Part shown: positions 1-11,521 of the stretch, piece by piece
Numbering within the stretch: the stretch's first letter is position 1
Layout of the letters: every line of letters begins with the position of its first letter
Source: Gymnopilus junonius
Lineage: Eukaryota > Basidiomycota > Agaricomycetes > Agaricales > Galerinaceae
Reading direction: 5' to 3'
DNA length: 64,000 nucleotides
Assembly: GCA_015501075.1 (NCBI GenBank)
Contig: JADNYJ010000065.1
Span: 124,001-188,000 of the forward strand
Program-made: the position numbers and the translations under genes
Notes under the pieces: generated by a model
Seen by the model: only the letters and a program-made list of their open reading frames with translations
Database searches by the model: none
What the model was told of the DNA's origin: nothing

Positions 1-861
1 CGCTAATATAACCCCTAGCAGAACGCATTGTGTGAAGGCTGGCGCCATCGTTTAGAGCAGATTGATCTTCGATTTCTTTGGGGGATGTTATAGTGCTGAT
101 AGAGCTGGCAAATGACAAGTCAGTAACATGGTGACCACGCGGATTGCAGCCCTTACTCTGAATTGGAACCTTGAAGCAGTATGCCTCATGGTATGCAGAC
201 TGTTGGCTTTTACATGTAGTACAGGCATGAACCTGAGATAACGACCAGCTCGTAAAGATCTTTCCTGCACCAGGCAATTCATTCTTCCATATGGATGGGA
301 AGGCTCAATTCAGCTTCCTCGATATGTCGAAATAAAATAATTGCATGATTCTGGCAGAACTTCAAAGCCGTTCAGCAGAACAGAATTCGGTATGGAACGG
401 ACCCTCCTAAATTTTGGACATTCTATATTTCCAGCGACAGAAAGATAACATAGCTTCCATATGTCTTACGAGTTGGTGTCGATGAATGAATATTGAGCGT
501 AATATTTGAAGGCATAAATGAGAAAGATAATGGGAAGTTTTGTATTGATGCCCGTTTCAGTGACAAGAGATATCTCAAGTCTTTGTGACGAGGGCGAATG
601 CTTGGCTAAGAAACCCTCACCAGAATATCACAACGAAAAGCTCAATTCCTGCGAAGAGTCCTTGACATATATAATTCAGAGAATTTTTTCATAAACGAGG
701 GTACGACATGGAAGGAGAAAAGAAGGACAGTGGAGAAGAGAAAACGATGACATCTTCCCAAAATCATGAAGTTTGACCACTGTCCCTAGAGAAATAAATG
801 GTCCTCTTCTATCGTCCTTTGCTATCTACACAGTATCACTATAAATTTACGAAAAATATGT
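1..861. other. No supported gene
   Basis: Only short open frames are present (for example 88-282 on the minus strand). None shows a recognisable motif, a signal peptide or convincing splice structure. The last 200 bases probably include the 3' UTR of the minus-strand cupredoxin gene. Confidence 0.5.
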
Positions 862-1604
862 TCAGATGGCGGACATCGCTATGCAGAAGAGCAGGCTGAA
901 AGCGAGTGGGAAGCCATAATTGACTGATGAAGCACCATTATTAGTAGGGCTTGGTGACGAACTGTTGAGTTTGTGGGTGATGAAGATGATGGCGAAGTGT
1001 TTGAGGTGTTGGAGGCGGTAACAGACCCGGTGGAGGAAGGCGAGGAAGAAGAAGCAGGAGGTGGTGTTTGCCCTTGCGCTATAGCTTTGAAAGTATCAAA
1101 TGTCTGACTCGCAGTGGGATTCACAGCAAACACCATTCCTGCACCGCAGTGACCGCTCTGCTTGCAGAAGAACCACCAAGGGCCGTCTCCTGATGGCACA
1201 GTCCAGTTCATGACGATAGGGTTATTTGACACGTCGATACTATGATTAAATGAATGAATGAACAAGCATGTTGAGGGGCATGGATAAAACACGATGTGAT
1301 CGATTACTTACAGGCCTGTGTCGAACCCGCCCGAAGAGGCATCACAAGGTGTAGAGAAGGAAGATTGCGTAGCTGAATGACTAATTGGGGATTACTTCAG
1401 GCACAAGGGTAAGACATCGTGTAAAAACATGAAGTACGAGCAAGCTCACAAAGTAAATGCCACGACGTCTCCCGAGTTGACGCCAGTAAGTGACTGCGGG
1501 TCGAAGGAAAGCTGACCATTTTTGCCAACGTTGACACTCCAATCGGCGCCATACGCTGGGACTGCAAGCAGGAAGACGGCGGATGAAATGAGGGGGAAAA
1601 GCAT
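862..1604 (-). CDS. GPI-anchored cupredoxin-like secreted protein
   Basis: This is a basidiomycete extracellular serine-rich cupredoxin; copper binding is expected for the family but not tested. The start at 1604 gives a signal peptide (MLFPLISSAVFLLAVPAYG). The mature chain has the V-N-V-G-x-NGQLSFDPQSL strand, then after an intron (donor at 1449, acceptor TTAG) HSATQSSFSTPCD and GGFDTG. The third exon carries PWWFFCKQSGHCGAGMVF, with Cys, His and Met in the positions typical of a type-1 copper loop. A Ser/Thr/Pro-rich linker follows, then a hydrophobic tail (YGFPLAFSLLFCIAMSAI) expected to direct GPI anchoring. That tail lies in another frame from the linker. A 65-nt intron with donor GTCTGT and acceptor AACAG (about 1010 down to 950) joins them; a single missing base would do the same. 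Exon edges are approximate. Confidence 0.8.
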
Positions 1605-2772
1605 AGCGTGGACGTCAAGGCAGTGTCCGAGTTGAAACTGGGGCGATACCTACTGCAAAGAATGGGACGAAGTGGTCATTATAAACTCTTCGATGAGATG
1701 TCGACTGGATTTTTTTTCAAACTCACACGGTACATTAAGGCGTAGCCTCGACCGGCAACTAGCATGACACTTCTCGGAGGACATGTAAGACATTTCAAGG
1801 GGATAAATTAGCGTATGATGTGGGCGAAGATGAACAACAGTAAATGACTCAGCCGATCAGCACCTTCGTACTCGGCTCGAGTCGTACACTTGGCCGAAGC
1901 ACCCAGATTTGATGACCGATACTCCGGAACCAATGCTTAGTCTAAGGGTTGCTTCAAGGGATTTGAGAACAGTCTAGATTAAGTTTGAAATTATTTGCGC
2001 TGAAGGCATCTCAAAAAAATCGTGAGAGACAAAAAACGAAGAGGCAGGAACCAGAGACGCTTGAATATGTATATATAGACTGACCGTCAGAAATAGCCTT
2101 AGTCGACATTGGTAATGACGGAGTTGACTAGCCACTCTTCGATGCTGCGCAGTCGGAGATCGCCCAGGGGTTTAGTCGATGATTACATGGAGCGTGCCGC
2201 CACTTGCTGGTAATAACGTTCAAGCTATGACTGATAGAAACTCTGTAAGGATCAGATCGCAGTCCGAGTGAAACCGTAAGAAATCCTATGAAAGAAAGCC
2301 ACGAATCATAAGCAGAGGTGATCCCGATGTTATCAACGGCATGGATTCGAAGGTCCGGCGGTATCGTGAGCCGCCCAGTGCTTTGTCACGACGATGTATG
2401 AAACCTGTCTAGTTCGTCGTCAAGCAGTACAATCCAAGGAGAGCTCCCCTACGACGTCGCGTAGTAGATTTATACAAATTGTCCTCCGTTTTGGCACATG
2501 AGTTTTAGATGGAAGCCCCAGATTTTTACAGAAAAGCAAGGAACCAGGATTGCATTCGAAGGTGTAAAAGCGCCAGGCAAATCCAGAAAAGTTGGTGGAA
2601 TTTGAGAGAAAAGAGAACCAGGGTCAATTCAGAGGTATCGAAGATTGTTGATAATGCAAATGGTCCGTGGCCAGCATGGTGGCGGATTGCAGGGGAGGGA
2701 TGGTGACGAAGACAATCCAGAGTTGTGTGTGTACGTAAAGCTTTAAGCAAACAGTGCCAAACTTCGCCTCCG
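1605..2772. other. No supported gene
   Basis: Upstream region of the minus-strand cupredoxin gene (its promoter should lie just above 1604) plus unassigned sequence. ORFs of 65-74 codons overlap each other on both strands near 2500-2750 without recognisable motifs. Confidence 0.4.
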
Positions 2773-2780
2773 GTTCACCG

Positions 2781-3830
2781 TAAGGCTCCAACCATTTCCA
2801 TTTATTTACCATTTTTAAACGTTCCAATCGATGCTCGTCAAGCTGATTTCAAGATGGTTAGGACAATAGTGGGCTCTGAAACCGGCGTTTCGGAGCCCTT
2901 TTGGACTGAATTTTCGAGCTGGGATGCTAATGTACAGGGAGAAAACCAAAGTACAAAGTAGTAAGAATTAAAATAAGTATGGTGGTGATGTCACTGAGGG
3001 TTCGCGGGGGTGGGTGAAATGCGCGTTCGGGAGCGCAGTAGATGCTGACGAGGCAACGTCAAGATCGAGGGACCTTGAGCAAGCAGGCTACTCACCTAGC
3101 GAGGCAAAGTCAAGAGCTGAGGTCGCTCAAGACTTTGCCTGCTGATCTAGCATGGTGCTAGGTGAGACAGCGCACGCGCTGGAGATTCTAGCCCTACGAG
3201 GGCGAATGCTCCACCCCGAAAACTGTGTGACTCGAGGCTTAATGCCGAATGCACACAAGGAGAGAAAACTTACCGACCGAGTTGCCGCGAGCCGCCTCTA
3301 TTGGTCTTGTGTAACCATCAACTTAAACCCAATAAATGCATTTTATTTACTATTTTATTTACAAGAGGCCGTAAACTATTTAAAAATGGTAGTAAATAGT
3401 AAATAAATGGTTTTAAATTCTAGCGGATTTATATGATTCAGATCGACACCTTTAGAGCAATGAGTTGGTTCCTGACCTCATTCTCTCGTGAATTCATGTC
3501 CAGAGAACCATTTTTCGACGCCATCTTCTGGTTTGCCGTCTTACTCTCGGCAATCCCGGCGGAGGTTGACAGGTCACGTGTATGATAATGCTCACTGTTG
3601 CGACGAAGGGGCTTAGAACATCGACAGGGTAATGGTCGTTTGACTCTAAACTGGTGAATGGACATGGTGGGAGTAGCTTAGACAACATACTGGAGGTTTC
3701 CAGAGCTCAAAATTTTATTCTGATTAAAATACCATTTAATTACTATTTTAAATGATTTTAAATAGTTTATTTACCATTTAAATTTAATTTACGAAAGAAT
3801 TTAAATGTAAATAAAATGGTTGGAGCCTTA
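2781..3830. mobile_element. Non-autonomous hAT-type element (MITE-like), 1050 bp
   Basis: The element begins TAAGGCTCCAACCATTT at 2781 and ends with the exact reverse complement of those 17 bases at 3830. It is flanked by a perfect 8-bp direct repeat GTTCACCG (2773-2780 and 3831-3838). An 8-bp duplication and T-A-R-G-G-type termini are hallmarks of the hAT superfamily. The interior is AT-rich near both ends, with many TTTATTTAC/ATTTAAAT motifs, a long palindrome-like stretch at about 3337-3410 and a stem-loop at about 3095-3166. No transposase-sized ORF is present (longest about 84 codons), so mobilisation would need enzyme from another copy. Confidence 0.88.
3095..3166. repeat. Inverted repeat (stem-loop) inside the hAT-type element
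   Basis: CTCACCTAGC followed by AGGCAAAGTC is mirrored downstream by GACTTTGCCT and GCTAGGTGAG, giving a two-part stem interrupted by short unpaired segments. It lies wholly within the 2781-3830 element and has no coding frame. Confidence 0.65.
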
Positions 3831-3838
3831 GTTCACCG

Positions 3839-4233
3839 TTCCGAACTTGTTCCATCCCTTCCATTTCCACTCACTGTCCAGCTGCAGTAGCAACTCTTCC
3901 CTCCGGAGTTCAGATTTACAGAGTCTCTTCTCAATAACTTGTACAGAAGTCTGTCAAAAGAAACCAGCTTTCACTTAGGTATCCAGCGACTACAAAGCCG
4001 TGGCTTGGCCGTGGCCATCATCCTCCGAGTCTCTTGCCCGAGTCACTGATACATCTGAACCGTGGACTTTCCATATTCTAGTATGAGACAGCTGTGGAGT
4101 GGATTGGTTCACTCAACTGTTATCAGCTCTCTCTTCCGGGGTACTTTCCTCGTTGTCTTTCTTTCAAGATGATGTGATTCTAATTTCCGGTGGTGACCAG
4201 TAACTGGTACGTACTATTCATTGCCTCCATTTA
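3839..4233. other. No supported gene between the two elements
   Basis: About 400 bases of unassigned sequence. It may be part of whatever transcription unit the ORF starting at 4234 belongs to, but no splice structure or motif could be established. Confidence 0.35.
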
Positions 4234-5503
4234 TTGGTCGGACATCTGTCTAGGCCTCCGTTCTGTCTAAGCCATTCTTCGCCTTTGCGCGTTCTGGCAT
4301 CGGCGAATTATCTCATTCTTCTAAATTGCTATCTAGAAGCAACGCGTTCACAACTTCAGGAATCGAAAATGGATCTGAAGAGGACTGCGATGTACCCAAT
4401 ATTTCATTCGGACTGCCAAGTTTGTCTCACAGAACCCACCCGGGTCAAAAAGCGGATTCAAAATGGTGTAGTAGGGCTGCACACCGTGCCGTATACGGTA
4501 TACGGCCGTCGACCAACGGTGAGGTGACGGTTACGGGTTGACCGTATACCGTGCCCGTATTGGAAAAAATCAGAGGCTGACGGTACGGGACGGTCATCCA
4601 CACGGCCGTAAGACGGTATATTACGGTAACGGTTACTACATTTTATTTGTTGATAAGAAAAGTGACTTGCGTATTCGCAACCCTTCTTATATGAATCCTC
4701 TGTTTTGTGCTGTTTTCTAGAAACGCGACGTGAACGCGACTTGAACGCGACTTAGTTTGTTGACGTGTGTCCATGGAGCAGGATTTGTAAAATAAGGTGA
4801 ATGAACGGAGACTGTTGCATCAGAGGAAATCAGCAATTGCTCACCTGTAACTTCGTTCTTGCATGCATATTTAACCTCATGCAGAAAGCTTTTCTCCAAA
4901 AATCCAAATTCAGGTTAGAAAGGTTTGTAAACTGAGCATTGAGACATGTACTTTAATGTGGATGTGGGCGAGCTCTAAGGAGTGAAGATCAAATACAGCG
5001 TAATTGGGATGCACTGATTCTGAGTTGAAATTTCGTTGCTAAGTTGCTTTTATACCTAGACTGGTGGCACCGAGTGGTCGAAGCAGAGCACGAGCAGATA
5101 CGAGATTGTTGATTGCAAGGTATATGAGTCTATAAGTAGAGCTGAACATTAAACAGGGACGGAGACCGCGATATCATGAAAAGACGATAGACTGATAAGA
5201 TTGCTGAGCCTCGCGATCACGGGAGTTGAAACGACAAGACCGTATAACCGTCTTACGGCCGTCACCGGCCGCATCTGACGGTGACACACGGTACACAACC
5301 GTCCCGTTGACCGTCCCGTTAATCCAATCTCTTAAGTGCTGACGGGACGGACACGGTGACCGTCTATACGGCTACCGTACAACCGTCAACACGGCAACGG
5401 CGTGCAGCCCTATGGTGTAGGTTGCATTTCAGATATCGAACTTCTTAAGGAAATTCTGTCGCATGACAGCGTGGGGTCTCAGTTTTCAGTTGAGAACCAA
5501 TGA
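4234..5503 (+). pseudogene. ORF split by the second hAT-type element
   Basis: An open frame runs from an ATG at 4234 into the left target duplication (4464-4471). If the element and one copy of the duplication are removed, the same frame continues from 5421 for about 27 more codons to a stop at 5501-5503, giving a product of about 106 residues. No domain is recognised. The open continuation could be chance (27 stop-free codons is weak evidence), so the call of an interrupted gene is an inference. Confidence 0.3.
4472..5412. mobile_element. Non-autonomous hAT-type element (MITE-like), 941 bp
   Basis: The left end reads TAGGGCTGCACACCGTGCCG and the right end, reverse-complemented, TAGGGCTGCACGCCGTTGCCG: terminal inverted repeats of about 21 bp with two differences. 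A perfect 8-bp direct repeat TGGTGTAG flanks it (4464-4471 and 5413-5420). TAGGGCTGCA-type ends plus an 8-bp duplication are classic hAT. Both subterminal regions (about 150-180 bp each) are dense in ACGGT/ACCGT copies in both orientations, including the palindrome CCGTATACGG; such subterminal repeats are typical transposase-binding arrays. The middle has no ORF longer than about 60 codons. Its sequence differs from the 2781-3830 element, so the two belong to different families. Confidence 0.93.
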
Positions 5504-6780
5504 TGGGGCAAGCGAATCTACCTCGGACCTGTGAAACTGGAACTCGTAGTCACGTCGAGCGGCCGCGCTATATAAAGTTGCGCACAAAAGGGATGATATT
5601 GGGTATGGACGACGGGCTATTTATCTAGGATACTATCCAATACAAGGTGGCCGATCTCACTGCTACAACGTCACTCCAATGAATATAGTCCCTAGTTTCG
5701 CGTATCTGTCGCGAATCAATTCATTTTTATTCTCAGGACAATCGAATAGCGTTAAATCGCCCTCTCACGAGGACATCTTCATGAGAAAGACTTTTAATCC
5801 ACTTATCACCTTCTTTTACAATCTCTTCCGTTTGCATGCCACAAGCTTTTGAGAACGAAAACGTACTCAATGCTGTCAGCAATTGGAGGTTAGAGTAGAA
5901 CGCAAAGGAAGGAACCTTGAATCATGAGGCACCTTCGGGAGGTGTTCAATTTCATAGGACCCGTTCTTTTCTTCTTCATTGTTATAGTTTGGATGGTCCT
6001 TTATATCGTTGGCCACCTCTCATTAATTCGGTTGAAAAATGGTCGGGAAACGGTCCACCCGTGTCGGCCAGGCTTTCGGAGGCTGTAGCCAAATCCGTCT
6101 TTTTCGTTCCCGATTTGTTTCCGTGTCACAACTCCTTTCGAACTCGAACTCGGCTCTCAGCGCAATCAGTCGTGGGCATGTATGACTGTTGATTAACTTT
6201 GAACTTTGGATGTTGAATTGGAAGCGATAGTATACGGTGAGAAAACAAACCTTTTCAGCTTTTGACCGGTGTCTGATCTTCCCCTAGTTCCCCACCTTTC
6301 TGGAGTCCAGAATCCAGATAGCGACTCTGAAATGGCGATATGTCCTTGATTCTAGAGTCGATGTTTGACAATTTTATATCCCTGTTGTGTCCAGGTCGAC
6401 ACCAAGTATAACATTTTCATTCTTCAAATCTTTCCTCTCATGGAAATCGCTGCAAGAATAGAACATCTTTTGAAGTATACATTGACGTGGCCTATACTGG
6501 GGTTCAACTTGGGTTATCAACAGAGCAATCTGCTGTTGTCGTGGTAAGTGATGTGATTTACCAGCCAATCTTTATGCAAAAATTGATTGAGTTTACCAAG
6601 CACAGTGCGAAATCGAGCAGCCAACGCAGTCAGGCAAGGTTTATTACCTTCCTAAGTCCCTTGGGAACCCCGCTCCCGCGTCTCATGATTGACTATATGA
6701 GCTGGACAGAATAGATCAGTCGTCCTTATATACCATCTTTCTAAACTTTCGTCTTGTTCATTCCCGAAGGGTTCGACTCA
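5504..6780. other. No supported gene; upstream of the FAD monooxygenase
   Basis: ORFs of 60-91 codons (5917-6192, 6365-6547, 6487-6714) have no recognisable features. The last several hundred bases probably contain the promoter of the gene starting at 6781. Confidence 0.4.
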
Positions 6781-8537
6781 ATGGCTGGAAAATTACGCAT
6801 TGCAATTGTGTAAGCATGATGCCTTTATCAAAACAACATGCTTACAGATCAGACAGGGGAGCTGGTATTGGAGGGCTGACCTTGGCAGTCGCCCTCAGCT
6901 ATTTGGAATTGGAGGACTACGTTGAAATTACTATCTATGAATCGACATCAGAGCTGAAGCAAGTCGGAGCGGGCATCACCTTCTGGCCGAGAGGATGGGA
7001 AATCCTGAAGAGTATGGGCTTGGAAACACCCTTAACGGAACGAATCGCTCCAGAGCAGAGGGATGCTTTGAAGAAGGAGCTAAGTACGTGACCATGCCTG
7101 TGGTCTTTCTTCGACAATCTAACCTTTTCATTGTCTTAGGGCGTGCTTTCGTGTTCCGGAAGAGCGATCAAGAAAAGGGCACACTCATTTCTGACATGCA
7201 CATACCCGGTACGTAGTTTCCTTGTCAATGTAGACAATTCCTTGTACTGATGACATATTTTCCTCCTAGGCGGCTCGATCTCATATCACCGTGCGGATAT
7301 ACAAGAGATCCTTCTAGAGCATATCTCGTCATCAATCCAGATCCATACTTCTCACCGACTGACGGCATATCGAGAGTCAGACGATGGCGTCGAATTGATG
7401 TTTAAAAATGGCACAACGGCCCCCTGTGACCTTTTGATAGGTGCAGATGGAATAAACTCGTCCGTCAGAAAAACGTTTTTGTCGGCTGGAAAAGAACTTT
7501 CAGACGAGGAAGCTGCTCAAATTGCTCGTCCTGTATGGACTGGAACCATTGTCTATCGAGACTTAATCGATAGCGAGTCCATCCGACAGGAATCCCTCAA
7601 CCATCAAGCACTCAGCATGTCCATGGTGGTATGTTATGTCCCTCTCAAAACGTATTCCATTTTAAATCAGGCGTCGTCTTCATAACAGTATTGCGGAAAA
7701 AATCAGGCAAGCATCTTTTTTTTTTCGCTTGAAGGATAACTGACGGAGGGAATAGCACCTAGTGACATATCCCATTCTGCAAGGTCGATTGATCAACGCT
7801 GTGTTATTTTTTCACGAGGCAGCCAAAGAGGGGACTTTCGTTGAAGGACCCGTCATTATCGAAAATACATCAGATGATTTTTTATCTCCCTTCAAGGACT
7901 GGGAGGAAGAAACGCGTATTGTACTAAAGGTATCTATGTTTATAAATCTCGAAACCCGCTCTATTGACGTTTTATTGTAAAGTACATGAAGAAACCCTCT
8001 CGCTGGGCTGTTCAAACAGTAAATCCATTGGAGACTTACGTTTCCAAGCGTGTAATACTCCTGGGCGATGCGGTGGGTTTCATCATTAACAACGACGTGT
8101 CGTGTATCCCTTGATGATTGGCTTTTGTTGCAGGCGCATGCAATGTCGACGCACCTTGGGAATGGCGCAGGCCAGGCGATCGAAGTAAGTATTTCTGGCC
8201 TTGATTGATAGTAAGGAATCTTAACGTGCGTCAGGACGTGTACATTCTTTCCAACGTTATTGCGAAGAGCATACGGCAAGAAGGCTTCGTCGACATTCAA
8301 AAGGTTGCAAAGATATATGACAGTATACGACAGCCCTTTGGGAATTGTGCAGTCGTGGCTTCCAGAAATCAAGGACAACTGTACGACTTTATTGCCCCTG
8401 GATTCGAAGATGTCGAGTCTGGGGAGGATTTGTCAGTCGACAGGCTTGCGCAACTCGGAATGGCTATTGAAGATAACTTTCGGTGGACATATCAGTCCGC
8501 CAGTGGTGACCTCGAACGCGCTTTGACCATGTTTTAG
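6781..8537 (+). CDS. FAD-dependent aromatic monooxygenase (salicylate hydroxylase-like)
   Basis: Predicted flavoprotein monooxygenase hydroxylating an aromatic or related substrate with NAD(P)H and O2; the substrate cannot be told. Nine exons join to a 439-residue protein with no frame break: 6781-6809, 6857-7083, 7140-7208, 7270-7628, 7689-7706, 7756-7929, 7983-8072, 8134-8184, 8235-8537. Family motifs are in order: Rossmann GAGIGG at residues 11-16; the DG motif (CDLLIGADGINSSVR) near 161-173; and the second FAD motif GDA at 320-322 followed by AHAMSTHLGNGAGQAIED. There is no signal peptide, so it is probably cytosolic. Exon 5 is only 18 nt (Y-C-G-K-N-Q, a conserved family segment), and the intron after it starts GCAAGC, a GC-AG intron. 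The first intron is only 47 nt. Confidence 0.92.
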
Positions 8538-9201
8538 CCTTTAAGTACATTGCATACTCCGTTATTCAATAGCTTGGCTATGTATTCACTGCATTGTGAA
8601 AGCAATCAGAAGAACGATTAATGCCAACAAGTATCCGTGATGAAATTCCATCAAGTACATTACCCGAGATCGTAGCCCAGAAATCCTTCAAGGGCAACCG
8701 TCTTAGGTTTCAGGATCCCATGTTCGGTCAACCTGTGATGGGGGTGCGTAAGAAGGAGCTCGTGTGAGGTATTTGTGCTTCCTCAAGTCGGCGTTGTAAG
8801 GTAATAAGGGTTGAATTTCTCAGTTACTGAGCTCGATCTATCGTTGGTAACAATGTCCATTGAGTGGCTGTGGATCAACGACGTTGGGGCCATTTTGATC
8901 GCAGCCTCTCTGTGAAGTGGAAATAGTATGGTCGACTACGGAGCAGCATGAGGGTCAAATAAATCACTTTATAACCCAAAGTAAGTATTACAGACAAACG
9001 ATGCTACGGGAGTGTCGTGTCATCAGGACAGGCCTGCGAAATTCATCTTCGAAGTCCGGCTCCATCTACAGAAAGTTGAAAGTTGAGTCCATGATAATTT
9101 CATGTATACTACTAGACCGTTCGAATAAATAATATTTCTATGGAAAGAATGTTCAGAAACTTAAGGGCAGGAGAAATACAGCACTATGAGTGAACGAGAA
9201 G
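8538..9201. other. Convergent intergenic region
   Basis: Lies between the 3' ends of the FAD monooxygenase (+) and the DUF6593 gene (-). Only one short ORF (8917-9132) is present, without recognisable features. Both 3' UTRs and transcription ends should lie here. Confidence 0.5.
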
Positions 9202-9923
9202 TCAATCAATGTCGAACCCGCTTAATAACAGGATGGTAGCCAGTGTACATGGCTCAATGAGACCAGCCTGGAAGGCTTCGCTCTTCATTTTGAGAACCAC
9301 TTTGGTCCCGTCAGTTGAACGACAAATTTGGACCAGGTTTTCAAGCGGGTTTGAACCATAAGCATACATCTGCCGAGATTTTCTGAGTTCATACCTTTGA
9401 CAGCATACGATGTTCAGAGATATCGCACTCACGAAGTAATCGCCAGATTGCCTTTGGAGCCATGCATAAGTCTTCCCCTCAAAGTGCATCGTCCGATACC
9501 TGAGAAGTAATTCAGTTCGAAGTTAATAGTTGATGTAATAAAATTTACGCACATAGTATCTGAAGACAGACTGAGGAACGAATTTATCTTCTGATTGACA
9601 CGAGCACATCCTGCCATAAATTCCAGAGTAGGTTTCAGAGTCCAGCTGATTATTGCGAGGCAACCATTCGACCTCGATATCGTTGTTCTTTCACCAATGG
9701 TACGGATCTCAAAATATTTGAGGTCCTTCGGCCCAATTACATCGCAATTCAGGACGTTCTGATGAACGAAACGGAATTCAAAGTCCCGGAAGGACGTTGG
9801 TTGCGTTTGCGGAGGAAGGGCGCCAAAGGTAGGTGGGTTTAAAGCAGTGGGGCGCCAAGGGACATCATTGATAGACCAAGGGTTCTGCGGATTAGACCAT
9901 CCAGCACACGCATAAGGGTTCAT
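9202..9923 (-). CDS. DUF6593-family protein
   Basis: A 201-residue protein of a family widespread and multicopy in Agaricomycetes, of unknown biochemical role. Three exons: 9923-9553, 9499-9433 and 9369-9202. After a Pro/Asn-rich lead (M-N-P-Y start at 9923) come the family landmarks FRFVHQNVLNCDVIGP, FEIRTIGERTTISRSNG, a short I-x-W strand, RTMHFEGKTYAWLQ and the C-terminal AFQAGLIEPC-LATILLLSG-DID. An upstream in-frame ATG at 10034 is possible, but M-N-P-Y matches the usual family start. There is no signal peptide or membrane segment. Confidence 0.75.
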
Positions 9924-11521
9924 GCTGTTTCTTGGCTGAGAAAGAATTGAGACAAGAGAAATTGAATGACGACTAGGGACAGAAAGTATTGCACTTATAG
10001 TGCCTACAAATTGAAACGACCAGATATCATGCAATATGTAATTCGATCCGTTGGATGATTGTAGTGTAGCTCAGCATCTCCTGTCCGATCCGAGCTTGGA
10101 GCCAAATACAACGTATACTGAAGGTTGTTACACCTGTAAATCCCTGGGCATATTATCCGATCAAACTTTTAAAACTCGCCTACTGGTTGGCTAGGTAAGT
10201 TGATGTAAGTCCATGTACCCACACGTTACAGAGAGGAATGTAATAAGGACTTACTTGAGTACAAAAGGTAGCATCGCCCAACGCAATCACTGACACGCTC
10301 AGTAGTGGAGCATTTTGTTCTTGATCTCAAACACACCTTTGGCACGGATAGAGGCCCCGGATCGGCCATATATGGCCTTAAACTCAGACCAACAACTTGG
10401 ATGGTGGGGGGCAACCCATCGCACATGAGTAGATACAACATGATTTACGGATGGGAGCGAATCAAATGACCGGCCAAGGCTTTAACCGAGAAGCCGAAAG
10501 CGCTTGTCGACGTTGATGAATGATAAAATCTACTATCTCTGCATCGTGACATCACCTCTCATGAGATGGTAATTTTCACTCAATTTACGGTTTGGATGTC
10601 GAATGAATCTGTATAGGAATGCATAAATTTCTCTTGCATGAAAAGTTTTACATATTTACTCCCGTATCTGATATTTCAGAGCCTGAAGGGTAGACCAAGA
10701 AATGGAAGATTCCACCACTCCAATAGTGTTAAAGAGATGTCGTTAGCACCTTAACAAGTTGGATGTCGCTGATTTCAGTCGTTCAGAATTATCTACTTAC
10801 GTTACGACTTCGACTCCGACCTCAACAAAGATGGAAAATTTCTCAAAAACTTAGTCAATTGTTTTGTTTCCTCCATGTGAGGCTGGTGATTACCTCTTCC
10901 AAGGCAACGCCATCCCATTCAACAAGAGTTAAATCTTGTGTGAGATGTGTAAATTTATTCCGCAGTCCATAGAATGCAGACTTTTGAACTTGGGCAGGCT
11001 GGTGTCGGGATTCAGGGAGCCTAGTATTACTACCGTTGGAACTGGCGTTAATTGCATCCTTAATGCTGATCTGACAAGCAGTCTTATTGATTTGCTCACA
11101 ACGTGCGCCTGTTGCGAATTTACTGATCGTCATTGGCCTATGCGGAACATGACGTGCAGTCAAACTTCATTTTTTGAACGTTGCCACTGACCTAGGATTA
11201 ATAATCTGTCCTCCAGACCCGTAAATCATGCCTCAGAATATTATAGGATACATGGATATGGATCTGCACACTGAGGCCATCTGAACTCGAGAGGATCATC
11301 AGGATAGGCCGACGTCGGCCGAAACTGCCGATGAATAACGTGGTTTACCTGGAGCCGAGTCTGAATAGGGTGATTACACCAGAGTCTACATAGCGTGTAT
11401 GCAAACTCTCTCCCGTGTCACTAAGTAGGTGCAGAACGTGCGTATATTTTCATATATCGAATGCCGCAATAATAAATCTCTTCTTTTACAAGGCTCATAA
11501 GTGCAGACAAGATCTTCATCG
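9924..11521. other. No firmly supported gene; two coding-like fragments
   Basis: Two stretches look mildly coding on the minus strand but could not be placed. One, about 10,290-10,435, contains V-R-W-V-A-P-H-H-P and ends K-N-K-M-L-H-Y before a stop. The other, about 10,855-11,163, contains LTQDLTLVEWDGVALEEVI. They may be exons of an unrecognised gene or fragments of dead ones. Neither has a clear start or full splice set. The rest holds nothing recognised. Confidence 0.3.

Noticed and set aside
7812..8378. 188-codon minus-strand ORF
   Set aside because: Lies antisense to the well-supported FAD monooxygenase exons and introns; no motif.
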